The notes beneath the pieces were generated by a model, which worked only from the letters and a program-made list of their open reading frames with translations, did not search any database and was not told the DNA's origin. From positions 124,001-188,000 of the forward strand of contig JAOCPU010000018.1 in assembly GCA_035772785.1 (NCBI GenBank): a stretch of DNA of 64,000 nt, in the 5' to 3' direction. A program made the translations under genes and the position numbers. Source of the DNA: Phlebiopsis flavidoalba. Lineage: Eukaryota; Basidiomycota; Agaricomycetes; Polyporales; Phanerochaetaceae. Of the stretch, positions 31,251-44,185 are shown piece after piece. Each line of letters begins with the position of its first letter. Positions within the stretch are counted from its first letter, which is position 1.

Positions 31251-34200
31251 GTAATTCGTAAAAAGAGCTAGGCAATGTGTAGAGATAGACTGTGATGTGG
31301 GTGCCGACAGCGGGGCCCCAGCTCGAGGGCTTTATAACCGTCTGCGGCTGGGCGCCGTTTCTTCGAGAGTGAACATTCTGTCCAACAGCGCACTATCTGG
31401 AGCGTGGCGGAGGCACACGGGGCATAGCACGTACAATTAGGTTTTCGATCGGGACACCCAGGGCGACTTCAATCAATCAGCTAGAACTGCACAATGATCT
31501 ACCTGCCTCGTTGCCTTTGTCGTGCCCCCCCACTCGTCACGGGAAGGGCATCAAAAAATGGACCACACAAAATGGAATGCGCCTCGGAGAGAGCGCACCT
31601 GTGGGCTCTTTGGCCCGCAGACCGGCGCGTTACTGGCTGCGCCAAAGACCGGTAACTAAAATAAGAATATCTGCGTTGTCGTCCCTGGCCTAAAAGTACA
31701 ACAGTGTAGGTGGTACATGTCCGTGTATGTTTGCGATGCGTTGGGTGGCATGGGTGCTTGTGCGACGGCTGCGCGCGCGCCGCTTGGCAGCGTAACAAAG
31801 AATACGACCCATGATGGGTGTGGCAATTGATTCGGCTCGCTCACGGACGACCCACCCCAGGGCCAGAAGATCGTACAGTCCTGTTGCCGAAGGCGGGCGG
31901 CGGCGGCGGGGACGTGACGATGCGGGGTGTGTACCGCTTCCACGAGCGAGTTACGGCAGCAGAGAGGAGAGACCCAGATTTTGATGTGTAACGTAGAGTG
32001 TCGAATCGCGCACAGGACGAATGCAGCAAGATTGAAATCAGCAGATTCCCGCCACGAGCCCAGAGCGACGCGAGCACTAATCCGCAATTGTAATGATCCC
32101 ATTTCGGGCCTGCATATCTCTTGTCGCCAGCTCTCTGCGTGGTAGAGTATCCGCGTCAGCGTATTTCATAGCGGAACCGTATAAGCTTCAGCAATAAAAA
32201 AAAAGTGTCCCAAGACACGAGGTGAGTCGAAAAGGATAGATAGATCATGAGATGGCCTTTGTAGAAAAGGGCCGAGAACGAAGACACTCCGCTCGCGGCT
32301 TTCGCAGGCTCATCCGGCCTCGCGGAGCAGGATGGCCCATCACGGTTCCACGGCGAGAGAGAACTCCAGAATGGCGATTCGCGAGTCAGCAGTGTCATAA
32401 GTAGACAAAAACGATGCCAAAACGCTGTTTCCGTGTCATCTGGGGCTAGCTCACACGACAGCGTGCAACGCGGGCTTGCGAGGGAATCAAGACAAATAGA
32501 GTATTCACGCACCCTCTAATGGTGGAACTCCGGAAACCTTCCTGAGCAAGAACCAAGTCAAAAGGGGCGATACCCCGGCAAACAGCCAAGTGTATTGTGG
32601 GGGGACATAAGGCGTGCTTTAACGACGTGGTGGACAACGCCCAGATGCCCGCCCACAGGCTGACTTTCGCCAACGTAACTGCAGTTCGCGATAAAAGAGA
32701 GCCATCAGCGCGGGTGTCATCATCATGGACAGGTATTCATAAAAAGGCGCCACGGAGGTGGTCAAGGCATCCCTATAAATGGAACGGAAGCGAAGGCCCG
32801 GACTCGAATTGGAAATGTCGGGAAGGGGCAAAAGGTTAACGAGACTTTTTGAGTTGACGTACTTATGCGGTGACGGCATTCAAAACTCCACAAAGCCGCT
32901 CGTAATGAACTGTTCATCGTGTTCGTTCTTGTCTTTAAGAGCGCGTCGCCAGACCGTCTTTCTGGTGATCAGCAACTGTCGAATGGGCAAAAAGACGCAG
33001 TCATCAGCTTCAACTCTCGAGAGGGCGGCGAACGGAGCGCAATATGTCCATTAAGAGGCACCCATGTCTAGCTCCAGTATGGGAAGGAGAGAAACGGTCG
33101 GCCGGAAGGGTCATTCCTTGGGCATGGAAGAATGTCAAAAGGGGTTTTGCGCAATGTGCACTCACACGATCTCAAAGAGCCAGGATTGCGGAAAACACAA
33201 AGAGGGCGAAGATGTGAGAAGATAATCATAGCGCGTGCCACAGGGGAGGGGGTGTGCCGTGCCATCATGAATAGTGTTGACCTGATGTCCCAGTCAGGGA
33301 TACCGATGAAACACACGATGGGCTTGTTCCCCAGACTTACCCAGATTACACCTGGCAGCCCCTCCAGCCAACAACAAACACCCAGGTCGCTAGATGGGCG
33401 GCGCAGTCCAGCTCTCCAATGAACACCCTCCTCATGTGCGGCCCCCACATAAAAACCACCCCCCTGCGCCATCCAGGGGTAGGCAGTGAACGCCAGCTGC
33501 TTATGTTTGACCTCGTCACAACGCGAGTCTCCGCCGGCTTTCAGTGCTCTCTGTCATGCATAATTAAGCAAACACGCCTAGTGTATTCAACCGGGCGGTC
33601 GATGTCGCGGAGACGTGGACTGACCATGCGCGCGAGGGAATGTTCCTAGGCGCATGCTCCACATACTCAAGGCTGCAGTTGCGAGCAGCTGTCTAGGTGC
33701 AAAGGTCTGCAGACCAGGTTAGCACAGCTCCAGGAATCTTGTCCCCCAGAAATTTCGCCTTGAGGGACGGGTGTAATACAGCGACACAAAAGCTTCGTGG
33801 ACAGGAAGCCGGCGGCCCCTGCGAAGTCGTAATACATTTCATTTGCTCTTGGGACAAAATATAATGCATCATCCTAGAGGCATAGCATTGGGTGATTAGT
33901 GACATTTAATGGAGAATTCTGAGCTTATCTCCGCAATACCATATCTTGGAGAGCATATGCCGGTAGTGATAACCGGCAGGTTTGGGAGACGAGAGAAAAC
34001 CGCTGGCATGATGACGTCTGTGTTTTGTTGGAAACGTGGTGTTGTGTCTCGGTCAATCTTGGACGTAAGAAGGATATAGTCTACTGTACAGCTGAGTTAT
34101 GACGCCGCCAGCCTTCAAGTGAGTTGTCGGTTCTCAAGGCCCTGGCGAACGTCGTCGACGGTGAGAAACGAGGAGGCGGCGTCCGCATTTAAACCAAGCT

Positions 34201-34376
34201 CTAAACGCCCGCCACTGTTGGGAATGTGACGTCCACCTCTCCTGGCGCAGTGACGGTGTGCGAGTACCAAGTCGTCACAGTGGCCAAGATCGCATACAAC
34301 CCACTGAGAAAGGTCGAGAAAGGTCAGAAATATTGTTAACCTCTAATCTACCCCTCTCATGATACGCCACCAAATT
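31251..34376. other. 3.1 kb without a confident gene
   Basis: Open frames occur on both strands. The most protein-like are on the minus strand at 33068-33472 (VSLGNKPIVCFIGIPDWDIR) and 32619-32879 (MTPALMALFYRELQLRW). These are hydrophobic enough that a decayed or mis-framed membrane protein is possible, but no family pattern could be confirmed. A CTTTATAACC element lies at 31330-31339. AGAAAGGTCG/AGAAAGGTCA is a short direct repeat at 34308-34325. Confidence 0.35.
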
Positions 34377-35595
34377 ATGTCGCAGGACTCCTCCGCCGTA
34401 AAGCCAAACGCGCACCCTGATGCACCCGTACCCCATGCCGGAGAACATTCTACAATTCCCCCATCCACCCCCGGAAGATCAACATGAGAGATCTCGAATG
34501 AAACCAATTCCAGAGACCGGCTGGGATGGGCCTGTTCCGAGCCAAGACGGCGGAGACAAGGAGACAGACTTCTTGAACAAGCCTCCCCGTACAATTGGAA
34601 AAGCAAAGGCGACCAAGTTTGTCCCAAAATATGTCACGTAAGTTTTGTTGCAAAGTTTAATCTATCAAATGTCTGGCAAAAGTCTGCAGCTCATCGTCCC
34701 GAACAATAGCGAGTGCTGGTGTGGAAATGTCTCATTTGAATTCCACGGCGATCGGCTGTGGACGCAAAAAACACTGTCATTGTCGCCAGTGCCAGGAACC
34801 TGCCACGGTGCGCCTTTCCAATGGGCAGTCATCTTTCCCAAGGTGGGAACGCGACCATGGTTACCCGACATTGAACTATAACTCACTTCGCAATAGACAT
34901 CCGTGCGTATGATCAAGAACGAGGACAATAGCCTGCACTTCTTCAGTACCGCACAAAGTCCGATGATCACTTTCGTGCCCTGCAAAGTAGGCTCTCGGTG
35001 TACGTACTCAACGAGACCTTCCTTGACTTCTTGTGATTTAGGTTTCCTGTGACAAATGCCGATCGCCAATATTTGACGAGGGCCGCAAACGCTGTCCTGG
35101 CGTATCCGGGCTCGTTTCAAATTCGCGGATGGTAAAGTCCCTCTAGACTTTCAGCAACGGGGGCATATATTCTACAGCCAACGGTATGTATATGTTGTCG
35201 CCACAGACGTTAGGCCTAACATCATACTTAGGGTCATGGAGGTCCCAGACGGGATCCCGAAGTGGTCAGGGCACAAGGGAAAGAGCGAACTGATGCAAGA
35301 GATGTTCCTGCTGGGACGAAGGGTACATCCCGTCCTTTGGGCCTACAGAGACCGACATATAGCTGACCTGACGTACGCCAGAACCATGCCCAAGTACAAA
35401 GGCACAGAAGGAATGCCGCAGAAGGAGGTGGGGAACGACCTAGGAAGAGAAGAGGGCGGGGCTATGATGATGTTCTCGCGCGTCCCATCTGTCTTCGAAT
35501 TCGAGTGTTTAAAGTGCCTGTCTTCCGTCGGGAATATACACAATACAGGCACGAAGTTCACATACCTCACGTCCACCGCAGCATATTGTCCGTGA
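34377..35595 (+). CDS. Hypothetical protein
   Basis: Not recognised. The likely start is MSQDSSAVKPNAHPDAPVPH (34377), followed after a frame change by PIPETGWDGPVPSQDGGDKE and KPPRTIGKAKATKFVPKYVT. A GTAAGT intron ending AAAAG follows. Then come WCGNVSFEFHGDRL (34718-34762), an intron, a segment near 34905-34990, an intron, RFPVTNADRQYLTRAANAVL with AYPGSFQIRGW (35043-35130), an intron, and an exon reading VMEVPDGIPKWSGHKGKSEL, LGRRVHPVLWAYRDRHIAD and FEFECLKCLSS to the TGA at 35593. Consistent GT-AG joins make it a convincing gene. CWCGNV with CLKC could hint at metal binding, but this is weak. No neighbour suggests a role. Confidence 0.5.
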
Positions 35596-35792
35596 CGTCG
35601 GTTCATGTAAAAAAGGGCATGGCGTTGACTTATGGCACAGGTATCCCAAGTATGTGTACTGTCGGATCAACGCCCTAGCAAAGACCTCAAGAAATCAAGA
35701 GAAGGAGAAATGGTGCTACAAGGTGGGCCTCGAAAAGGTCTAGTAAAACAGCACAATTTACCACGCAAGTAGTATAGTAAAAACATAAACAT

Positions 35793-37291
35793 TTAATACG
35801 TATCGAACTCCTCCAAGTCCTCGCCCATGTCTACCTCGCCCTTCCGCATCGAGGTCATCCTCGCCCTCCGCATCAAGCTCGCCCTCCCCCGTCCTATCCC
35901 TCTCCCTCGTACATCAACGTCCAAACCCCCTACACCGTCCGGTCCACGGGCGCCATCTCCACATCACCGGCAGCGGCACGCCACCGTTGTCCGTTCGGCA
36001 CAGGACGCATTCATCGGGCAGCGGCGGCTCTGCGCTCCCACGAACGTCCTCCACAACCGGCGCATTAGCAATCTTGGGCTGGGCCCTCCTCCATCGCATG
36101 TTTATGCACCGTGTCGTCGTGCTGTGCCCCACGCTCTGCCGGCTCGTCGCCCCCGTGAGCGGCGTGCCCGTGTCCGTCGTACGCTCCCGCCTCAGTCCCT
36201 CCGCCTAGGTCCCCGCCATCTCGGCATCGGGCGTCAGTAGGTACCGGGGGTCCGCTTGGGGCAAAAAAGGTGCTAGGCGGGCCTGGGGCCCCTCGGGCGT
36301 TTGGCCTGGACGCTGTTCCGGTTCGGGGGTGGTGGACCGAGAGCGAGGGGGTCAGCGGCGGGATGATGGGAGGGCTAAGGGCGCGCTGCGGTCCGGGTCG
36401 AGCAAGGACGATGCGACGCTCTGTGCCTCCTCCGCTTTTTTGCGTCCGCGTCCGCCTCTGCCTATCGCCGTCGTCCGTCTGGGTTCCGCGTGTGCCTCCC
36501 TTGGCGAGTCGCGATGGTTGTCGTCGCTGGTTTGGATTGGTGGCTTGCGTTGCTTGACGACGCTTGGACGTAGTACGAGCGACCGCGTCGGGGGTTAGTA
36601 TCCTGGGAGTGTTGGATAGCAATGCCGACGAGCGCGTTTGCCGTCCGGATTGGAGGGTGTTGTGACTGGCGACTCGACGCGTTTCCGCTTTCGCGGGGAC
36701 ATACAGAACCTCGGCGTACGATTGGTTACGATACGGGCCTCGGCAGCTCCGTGTTCTGTGTCTTTTTTTGAACGCGACCGCAGCTGGCCACCTCCACGTC
36801 GCGGCAAAACATACTCCATGGCAAGTTTCGCTGCAAGGGCCGCATTCCTCCGCAATGAGGTCCGTATCGTCGTGCTGGCTGGGGGACTGTATCACGGAAC
36901 GCGTGCGCCGAGGCGTAGGCCGATCCGACTGTCTGCGCGAGGCCGAGCGCTTTTTTTTAGGTATCACTGCCTGGGTCGTCGACCGGACGCGGTCTCTTCG
37001 GTCTTGGCTTTTTTTCGTCACCTCGGGCTCGATGCTGGCTTGTGAATTCGACCTGTGCCGCCGCAGGACGCATGGGGCGATCGACTCTGGCCGTCCTCCG
37101 ACAGCGACGGCAGCACCTCGTCCTCACCGGGTGCCGCGATCTCCTGGTTATCTCCACATTGTCGTCATTCGAACAGGGCGAACGCAGGGGATGCAGTGCC
37201 CAGGCCGCCGTCAGATGATGGCCCCAGCGAGCGGAGTTACCAATGCGTCCGTACTCCGGTCGTGGTTACTTCGGTTCGCTGACTGGGGCAT
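35793..37291 (-). CDS. Hypothetical nuclear protein, basic with acidic C-terminus
   Basis: No domain recognised. The minus strand from MPQSANRSNHDRSTDALVTP (37291) continues with IPKKKRSASRRQSDRPTPRR (36935-36990), YAEVLYVPAKAETRRVASHN, and in an overlapping frame SPRKRKRVESPVTTPSNPDG with KRARR (36620-36690), then LTPDAVARTTSKRRQATQAT (36530-36590). A Pro/Gly-rich disordered region follows, and then an acidic end, ELDAEGEDDLDAEGE and MGEDLEEFDTY with a TAA at 35793. The clustered Lys/Arg tracts look like nuclear localisation signals. A basic body with an acidic tail is common in chromatin-associated proteins. This is inference only. Frame changes are needed near 36700 and near 36000. It lies next to the MYST acetyltransferase gene on the same strand. 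Confidence 0.5.
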
Positions 37292-37444
37292 TCCGTCTTC
37301 CAGGGGCAGGCCGTCCGACTTCCGTGCCCTGGCGATTAAGAATGGGACTCCATTTCAAGTTCTCTGGTCTTAACTTTAGATAACCTTTCGCTTCCCATTT
37401 GACTAGGTGTTCTTCAAACACGCATGGCTAGGTCCCAATAAATG

Positions 37445-40400
37445 TCATACGAAGTAGGAGGTACGAATGGACCCTTGACCTTCTCGTCGTCTGAGTAGCA
37501 GTGCGCTGCAATATGCTTTCGAGCACAGCGGAGCACGTCGGACTTTTTCCGACCCCTTAACGCGTGTCTTGATCGATTGACCAGGCACGCGGGCGCGGCG
37601 TTGCCACGCGATCATGAGATGTCTATCAATGTTTGAAGGTGGCTTGTAAGTATGGTAATCAGACATCCTCGACGGTTCATTGCCGGGTCGCAGCGCAGTA
37701 CATCTAACTGGGTTTTCCGTGGTATGTGAGCTTATTATTCCCACAATTGATAACGTCACTGACCTTCTAATCGCGGGTTAATCCACGGTGGCCCGAGTGC
37801 GAAGGTAACCCGCATTGAAACCGGCAAGCGAATTCCCATTAGTTCCAGGATAGCCAATGAGCACACCGAGCGCAGGAAAGCTGGCTTTCTCCGGCGAAAA
37901 AAAATAGAAAACATTAAAGAAAAAAACGAGTGTCTACGCTCCTTTTTGGACAGCACGTAACCTTATGCTACCCGATCATAACCTATTGGCAAGGTTGTAA
38001 TGATGCTCCGAAACATGGTCTCACTAAAGTCTATCAAACAGATTTCCCCATCCTTGGCCGTTGACGCACTTGGGAGAGTCATGAGTGGCAGTGCTAACAT
38101 GTTATTAGTCCTTGGGACCTGCGCTTCTCTTGTGGCTAAAGTAGGCCACGAAAGTTCGCGCGCCCCCTACGTCGATATTCGGTAATAACGTAAAACAGAA
38201 ACGGCTGCCAGCTGTGTCATCTAACAGCGGACTTTGTGGTTCAAAGAAAAACATTTGGGAACAGCAGTGCAGAGGTTTTTGGCCTATATTTATATCTTGA
38301 TTCTTCCGGCGCGGTCCTACCTTCAAAAGATTGGCAACCGCGCCCGTCACTGGTAGTATTTCATCTCACGGTCCCGTGGGTGTCGCATCTTGCATTTCAG
38401 CTGTGTGTCATTAATTAGTGCCTGAATCGGGCAGCATAAGACATATAATACATACTCTGTGGCGGCAGGCATTAAATTGGCTCTTCATGTACTTTAGACA
38501 AATTCGGCAAATCCACAACCGTCCGTCCGGGATAGTCATGTACTCTTCCGGGAAAGGGGCATCGTACCACGTTTCGTTATGTCGAAACTCGCCGAACCTG
38601 ATGTACCGTATGCGCAAGTAGCTTTTTTCATGATGTGGTTGTCAAAGGAGTGGGAGGTGCGGGGGAGCGCAGATGGGCCCTGGAGTGAATTTCTGGGTTG
38701 GGTGTGTGTGCTGACGACGTAAAGCGGTCTCGTGGAGGGATTCTCGGCGACGGATTGTTCTCTCAACAGCCGAGTCGTCTGGGGTAGATGGTGGTGGTGG
38801 CATGAGCTTCTCCTACGGAATGGTGGTCAGAGTCAGGATAGGGGTCAAGAAAAGGCGCGCAACGCACGTCAGCTAGTGAGTCCGACTGTCTTGTCAAAAC
38901 GCTGCTTATCCGGACTGCGAGATGAGGGTAGCAGTGACTTCTCGATCTGTGAGGGCAACAGGTCGTCAAACATGCCTCTCCGAGGCTCGTCAGGGTCTTC
39001 GGCACGCTCCTGTCCCCTTTCCCCTTGCAGGGAGGCGCAGTCGGATTGTTGGCGGTTTAGGTGGTGGCATAGACAGACGAACTCGCGGACGCTTATTTGA
39101 ACGGAGCTCCTTCGACAGGAGACATCTCTATAACGTCGACGTCTATTGGCGCTCGAGAGGGGCCGTCGACTGAAGCTTTGCTTCGCGCAGTTGACTGCGG
39201 GCGTCTAGACTGAGCGCGTAGGAGTCGATTCCCGGTGTCAACGTTGCCTCTGACTCGTCCGTCGTGACAGCCCGCCCCTTTCCTTTGGCCTTGCTCTTCA
39301 CAGCTGGGGTCACCATTCGGGGCTACAGACCGCGAAGAGGAGGCGACAGACACTTCTCGTACAGGGAGGAGCGGGGAGGACAAGATGCGATGAACTCGAC
39401 CTCGGGCGAGAACATTTCTCGTTCGACGACTGGCTCCGGTGCTGGCGGTGGACATCTCGACAGTACCATGCTCCAGGGGGCTCTTGTTCGAGTGGTTAAG
39501 GGTTCCAGGACATTGTTTTTTTCCATATGGCCCAACCTATGGTATGAAAAGTCAGCCTGTCTCAATTAAGGTCCAGTGTCATGGAGAATACCTCGGTCGC
39601 ATGAGTCGCACAGGAGAAAAGTGAAATTCTATGCTGCCAATCAGAAGATATAATCAAACGAACAGGGATTTACATACGTCGCCATCCTTTTCCTTACATA
39701 CTTCGCATGTCTTGCACACTCCGTACATTGCCATTCATACGAACGTAATGTTTCTGCCTGTCTGCAAGCTTTAGACAGGTAGGTGTGACCTAAGATAGTG
39801 TTAGGAGTGTACGCAAAGCTCACACGTATTCACTCACCACTTCGTCCACAGTCCCGCGCATGAAACCATGGCTTCAGGGTCACCTGCCTTGTTCTTGGCG
39901 TCATTCCCTGTACGAGAAACTGCCACTCTGTATCACGGCGTGGCTTTCCGCTTCTTCTTGGCAGGCTTTGGAGTCACTGGACGGTCGATTTCGACGGGCA
40001 GGTATGTCGGCGGAGGCTGGGGAGCAAAAGGATCGCCTTGGGGGCCCTGGAAGTACTGAAGGTGAAACTGGGTGGGGGAATACTGTTGTAGGACTCGATG
40101 GCAGCTGGAATCTAGAACACAGCAGGTCAGCAGCCCGCCTTAACAGAAACATACGCGACTCATTTATCCGCGTCTCGCGTCAAGGTTCGCGTCCGCGTTC
40201 CCAGCGTCAACAACGGAGGAGTCATAGCAACGACACTCACCTCGATTGCCGCCGTTTATTGGGTCCGTCTGGAGAGGAGTCCAGTGCTGGTTGGTCGACT
40301 GGTGGGCCATGCAGAGGGCGGGATCAATGGGTATGTCGTCAGGCCCGTGATAGAACGGAGTACCATGGTCTGCTTTGGGCTGGTGGATGCAGATTGCGAC

Positions 40401-40560
40401 ATGGACGAGGCTCTGCAGCTGCCAAGTCTCGTAGCGACCTGAGCGAGAGTTTCCAGACTCTCCATCGGGCCCACAGCGAGACGTTCGTCGCGTCGAGGAC
40501 GGGAGCGGCGGCGACTGGGGTTCACTTGTTTGGACGGTAAATAGACACATTCGGAACATG
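37445..40560 (-). CDS. MYST-family histone acetyltransferase with PHD finger
   Basis: A nuclear enzyme that acetylates histone lysines. Reading down the minus strand, an N-terminal region (40560-39900) has MESLETLAQVATRLGS, PFYHGPDDIPIDPALCMAHQ and a Lys-rich PKPAKKKRK. A PHD finger follows: DPEAMVSCAG with GRSG and HxxC near 39870-39770, then YEWQCTEC (39700-39745). KTCEVCKEKDGD comes next after a one-base correction. LLCDSCDRG and GAWYCRD (39480-39620) complete the C4HC3 pattern. After a Ser/Arg-rich stretch the MYST zinc finger reads EFRHNETWYDAPFPEEYM, ICRICLKYMKSQFNACRHR (38425-38600). The acetyltransferase core follows: FFFEPQSPLLDD, SRFCFTLLPNIDVGG and RTFVAYFSHKR (38115-38270). A GQGWGN segment near 38060 stands where the acetyl-CoA loop (Q/RxxGxG) belongs. 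The C-terminal winged-helix part ends near 37445. The start is uncertain. Confidence 0.88.
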
Positions 40561-41388
40561 AATTACATTTGTGAGCTGGGGTAAGGTTATCACAGACCGC
40601 CTGCGGCTCAGTCCCATCGCAAATATAGACTTTGGACGCGTAGCAATGCTCGCTCCGGATATGGTCTATGTGTGCAGGGGTGCTTTGTCTGGCTGAACAT
40701 CAGTTACAGCCTGTGCTGCTGGGGAGTTTGTTTATTCGTTCAGTTTCCGTGACCGGAATGATGTTATTTTTATAGCGGATGAGTTATCCCAGGTTGACTA
40801 TCGCTCCCATCTTGGGACTTGTCAGGGCGCTCTGGGGCGGCGCGATACAGGCCAGTTTCGGGGAACTGCCTCTTGCCGTGACCGAGCTCTGTTGGACACG
40901 CGAACACGAGGAACGTGTGCACCAGGGGTGCTGGGGACAGACCCTGGGTCACAAGTCTGCACAGAGGACGCGCGAGGATTGACGCGATTGGGGCGAGAAA
41001 AGTGTTCGGGCCCTAGTCGCGCACCAAAAGTCGGTCGTGGGACACTGGTCAGCGGGAAATAAGCCCGTGAATTTTGCGTTCGAGGCCGTCCGCATGATGG
41101 GCTTCGTATTTATTCGTGAGAATGTGCGGTATATTGAGTAAGCGTTTGAGGGGGAAGACGCAGGGCGAAAGGTGGCTGGCTGTGGCTCATGGACCAAACA
41201 ACAAATAATAGGCGAGCTCCGTCGTGCCGTGTGCGTCTCTGAGGTCTCGAGTCCCTCATTCCCGTTTCGCACTGTCGCTGTCTATCACCCAGACCCAGAT
41301 CGGCCCCCTTCCTCTCCTTCCTCTCTTTCCTCCACCACCACCACCAGCCCCACACCACAACCCGCCTCATCGACAGCGTCGGCCCACC
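40561..41388. other. Divergent promoter between MYST and LAMMER kinase genes
   Basis: The region between two divergently read genes; part of it (up to about 40690) may belong to the MYST N-terminus. Towards the kinase, a strong pyrimidine and CCACCA-rich leader (41300-41385) precedes the ATG. No clear protein is encoded in between. Confidence 0.4.
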
Positions 41389-43526
41389 ATGCAGACCGCG
41401 GTGCAGTACTCTGCGCCAGACCATTGCGTTGCTCCCACAGTACCCTCACCCAACGCTCAGTCTCTCAACCGCGGGTCAACAGCATGAGCGTGTCCACCGC
41501 CATCCCCACACCCCCCGTCCCAACACGCAAGCGTAAGCGGTCCAATCCAGTACCACGTCAACTACAGCGAGATTCAAGAGGTCGACACAAAACCCGGCAT
41601 GCTGCGCGAGGTAATCGTGATCGAGGATACACCACCACCAGCCACTGTTTTCCCCCGCCGCGACGCATCACCCCCTCCAGTCCGCTTCACATCTCACGCC
41701 GCAGTTCCCCGAGTCGAGTATAGCACGAACCCGCGTTGCCCCAGATTCCTATGGCCTTCCTGCAAGTCCATCCACTGTCGTCGCCCCCCGCCGCCCAAAA
41801 AAGCGGAAGCGAGACCCCGCAGACGTCACGGTAGCCATCGGCAGGAGACCAGCTGCGAATGGGTCACCAACCAACGCCGAGCCTCGGCCAACAACAAATC
41901 CTGGGCTAGCGGCAGCGGTCTCATGCCGATGATGTCAGTGCTAATTCAGCTCATTGTGCCATGCAGTACCTCATTGACGGGTTATCTAGGCGTCACGCGA
42001 AACTGAACCTTGCGATGACAAGGAGGGGCACTACATCATTCGGGCCAACGACATGATATACCGACGCTGTGAGTCTTGCTCATCTTACTTCTCGTCGCTA
42101 TCAACTGACTGTGTTCGTTCAGATCAAACTGTGAAGCTTTTGGGGCAGGGAACATTTGGCGAAAGTCGTCGAAGCAGTCGATACTGAGACCAACAAGAAG
42201 GTCGCCATCAAGATTATACGTGCTATCCTAAGTATCGTGACGCCAGTAAAATAGAGGTAGCGCGTGTTGCAGAAGTTGAAGGAGCGGGATCCAACCAACA
42301 AGCAGTAAGTCCGGCGATAGGCTGCTCTCCCGTACCGATACATGACCGGCGTTCAGTAAATGCATACACCTACTGCATTGGTTCGACCACCGAAACCACA
42401 GTATGTCTAGTCTCAGAGCATTTCTAGGCATGTGTGTGTATGACTTCCTGAAGGAGAACGACTTTGCTCCTTTCCCTCGACATCAGATACAGTCTTTTGC
42501 TCGGCAGTGTCTTTGCTGGGTAGCGTCGCTTGTGTGAGCTGTCCATGTTCTGTGACATGTGTTGAAATTGCTGATACCCTGGCCTCTAGTCTTAAATTGC
42601 ATGAACTACACTTGGTACACACGGATCTGAAAGCCGGGAGGGGGGGCGAGATATCCTGCTCGTACACAACTAGGGGGCGAGAGGAGTAAGAGGGGGGACT
42701 ACTGGGTATTCGTAAATGTACCTGTACCTGGCAAGGCAAGCCCACGTCATCGCTCTGATAGGGCAAGTCTGGACATCCTCTTGTAGCGCAACATTGCAGT
42801 CACGGACTAAGAAGATTCTCGACTCCACCGAGATACGACTTATCGACTTCGGCTCTGCAACGTTCGAGGAAGAGTACCACTCCAGCGTGGTGTCAACGCG
42901 CCATTACCGTGCCCCCCGAGATTTATACTAGGTGAGCAGTTTTGTTGCTTGCGTGGCGCTTTGGTGTGGTCCTGATTCGTTTCAGGTCTCGGCTGGTCTT
43001 ACCCCTGTGATGCTTTCTCGCTAGGGTGCATCCTAGTCGAGTTCTTCACCGGTGTTGCCCTTTTCCAAAACACACGAACACACCTCGAGCATCTCGCCAT
43101 GATGGAACAAGTCATGGGCAAGATGCCTGATCGCTTTGCGCGCATGGGGGCTCGATCAAAGCCAGAGTACTTCAAACCCGACGGCAAGTTGGACTGGCCC
43201 AAGGCAAAGGCCTCTCGCCAAAGCCGCAAGGACGTGCGGGCGTTGTAAGTCCCTTCAGGTAAGTTCTCGGCATATTCAATACTTGCTCGGCCTAACTTGC
43301 GCTGCAGGAGATCATACCTCCCACAAGATGTCACCAATATGAGGAAACGTTTCCTCGATCTCGTTCGGAGGCTGTTAAACATTTCGATCCGAACCAGCGC
43401 ATAACAGTGCGCGACGCTCTCGCGCATCCTTACTTCCAACTTCGCGTCCCGGAAGAGGCGTATATAATCCACCCTCCTTTTTTGACAGTATCGCATCGGC
43501 AACCCTCAGCCCTACGTACCATGTGA
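41389..43526 (+). CDS. LAMMER (CLK) dual-specificity protein kinase
   Basis: CLK/LAMMER kinases phosphorylate SR splicing factors and other nuclear proteins. The ATG at 41389 has a CCACC context. The N-terminal region is disordered (VNYSEIQEVDTKPGMLREVI, VIEDTPPP). The kinase domain begins KLLGQGTFG (42131), then the ATP-lysine VAIKII (42204), HCxHLLHWFDHRNH (42359), LGMCVYDFLKEND (42429) and FARQ. HTDLK (42621) is followed by an indel in a G run, and RDILLVHN resumes one frame over. The DFG is LIDFGSATFEEEYHSSVVST (42842) and the substrate-loop RHYRAP follows (42899). The family signature is HLEHLAMMEQVMGKMPDRF (43082), so the motif is EHLAMME-Q rather than the textbook EHLAMMER. The end reads RITVRDALAHPYFQLRVPEE. 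The last codons to the TGA at 43524 are provisional. Confidence 0.95.
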
Positions 43527-44185
43527 CATGGCAGAGGACTCTGGACAGGTTCCGCCCAATGTGCCCACTTCAACGTTTGTATAACCATATTTACAGCTCC
43601 TGCTTTTTGTCCTCACTCCCTATCTCGTCGCTCATGTCGTTCTCTTTCGTTACGTTTACGTTATTCTTCCGCACTTGGAGGTCTCTCGCGTCCCCTGTAT
43701 AACCATCTGCATTAGTGCTACGATTCTTGTGTCTTTACATCCGGTCATCGCTCACACTTCCAGTACCTAATACGTCTCCCCTCTATCCGTACTGCCATCA
43801 ACCATCGCCCTCCCCGTTCTCTATTTGCAGCGCAAAATCTCTCTGTAACTATATATTCCGGAACGCCATAGACGTACTCCCCTTCACCACCCTTTAGGTA
43901 ATAATGTTGGGTTGGTCCGTAGCGATGATATGTGAGTGATCTGTCACTAGCTTCCACTGTAGCCCTTAAACTTCTACCCCATGCACTGTAGCCCTTCGGC
44001 AATCTTGTCGGAAATCACACAATAGCCTCAGACCAGTCTTAGTCACACGCGAGAAAACGAGGTTTGTTCCAAATCCTTATATTGCGAATCTGCGGTCTGC
44101 ACTGGGCAGGATTACAAGCAGAAGAGACAGTAGTGCTATGCCAGAGCCATTGGGAAAAGCAAAAAGAATGAATGCAATGCCCGAT
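43527..44185. other. Intergenic region between convergent genes
   Basis: This spans the 3' flanks of the kinase and of the aspartic peptidase genes. It is T/C-rich on the plus strand (43600-43870). No gene or RNA is recognisable. Confidence 0.4.

Noticed and set aside
31500..33500. Possible membrane protein of the mushroom DUF6533 or pheromone-receptor type
   Set aside because: Hydrophobic pieces exist but do not form an ordered set of helices in one strand and frame order, and no signature could be matched.
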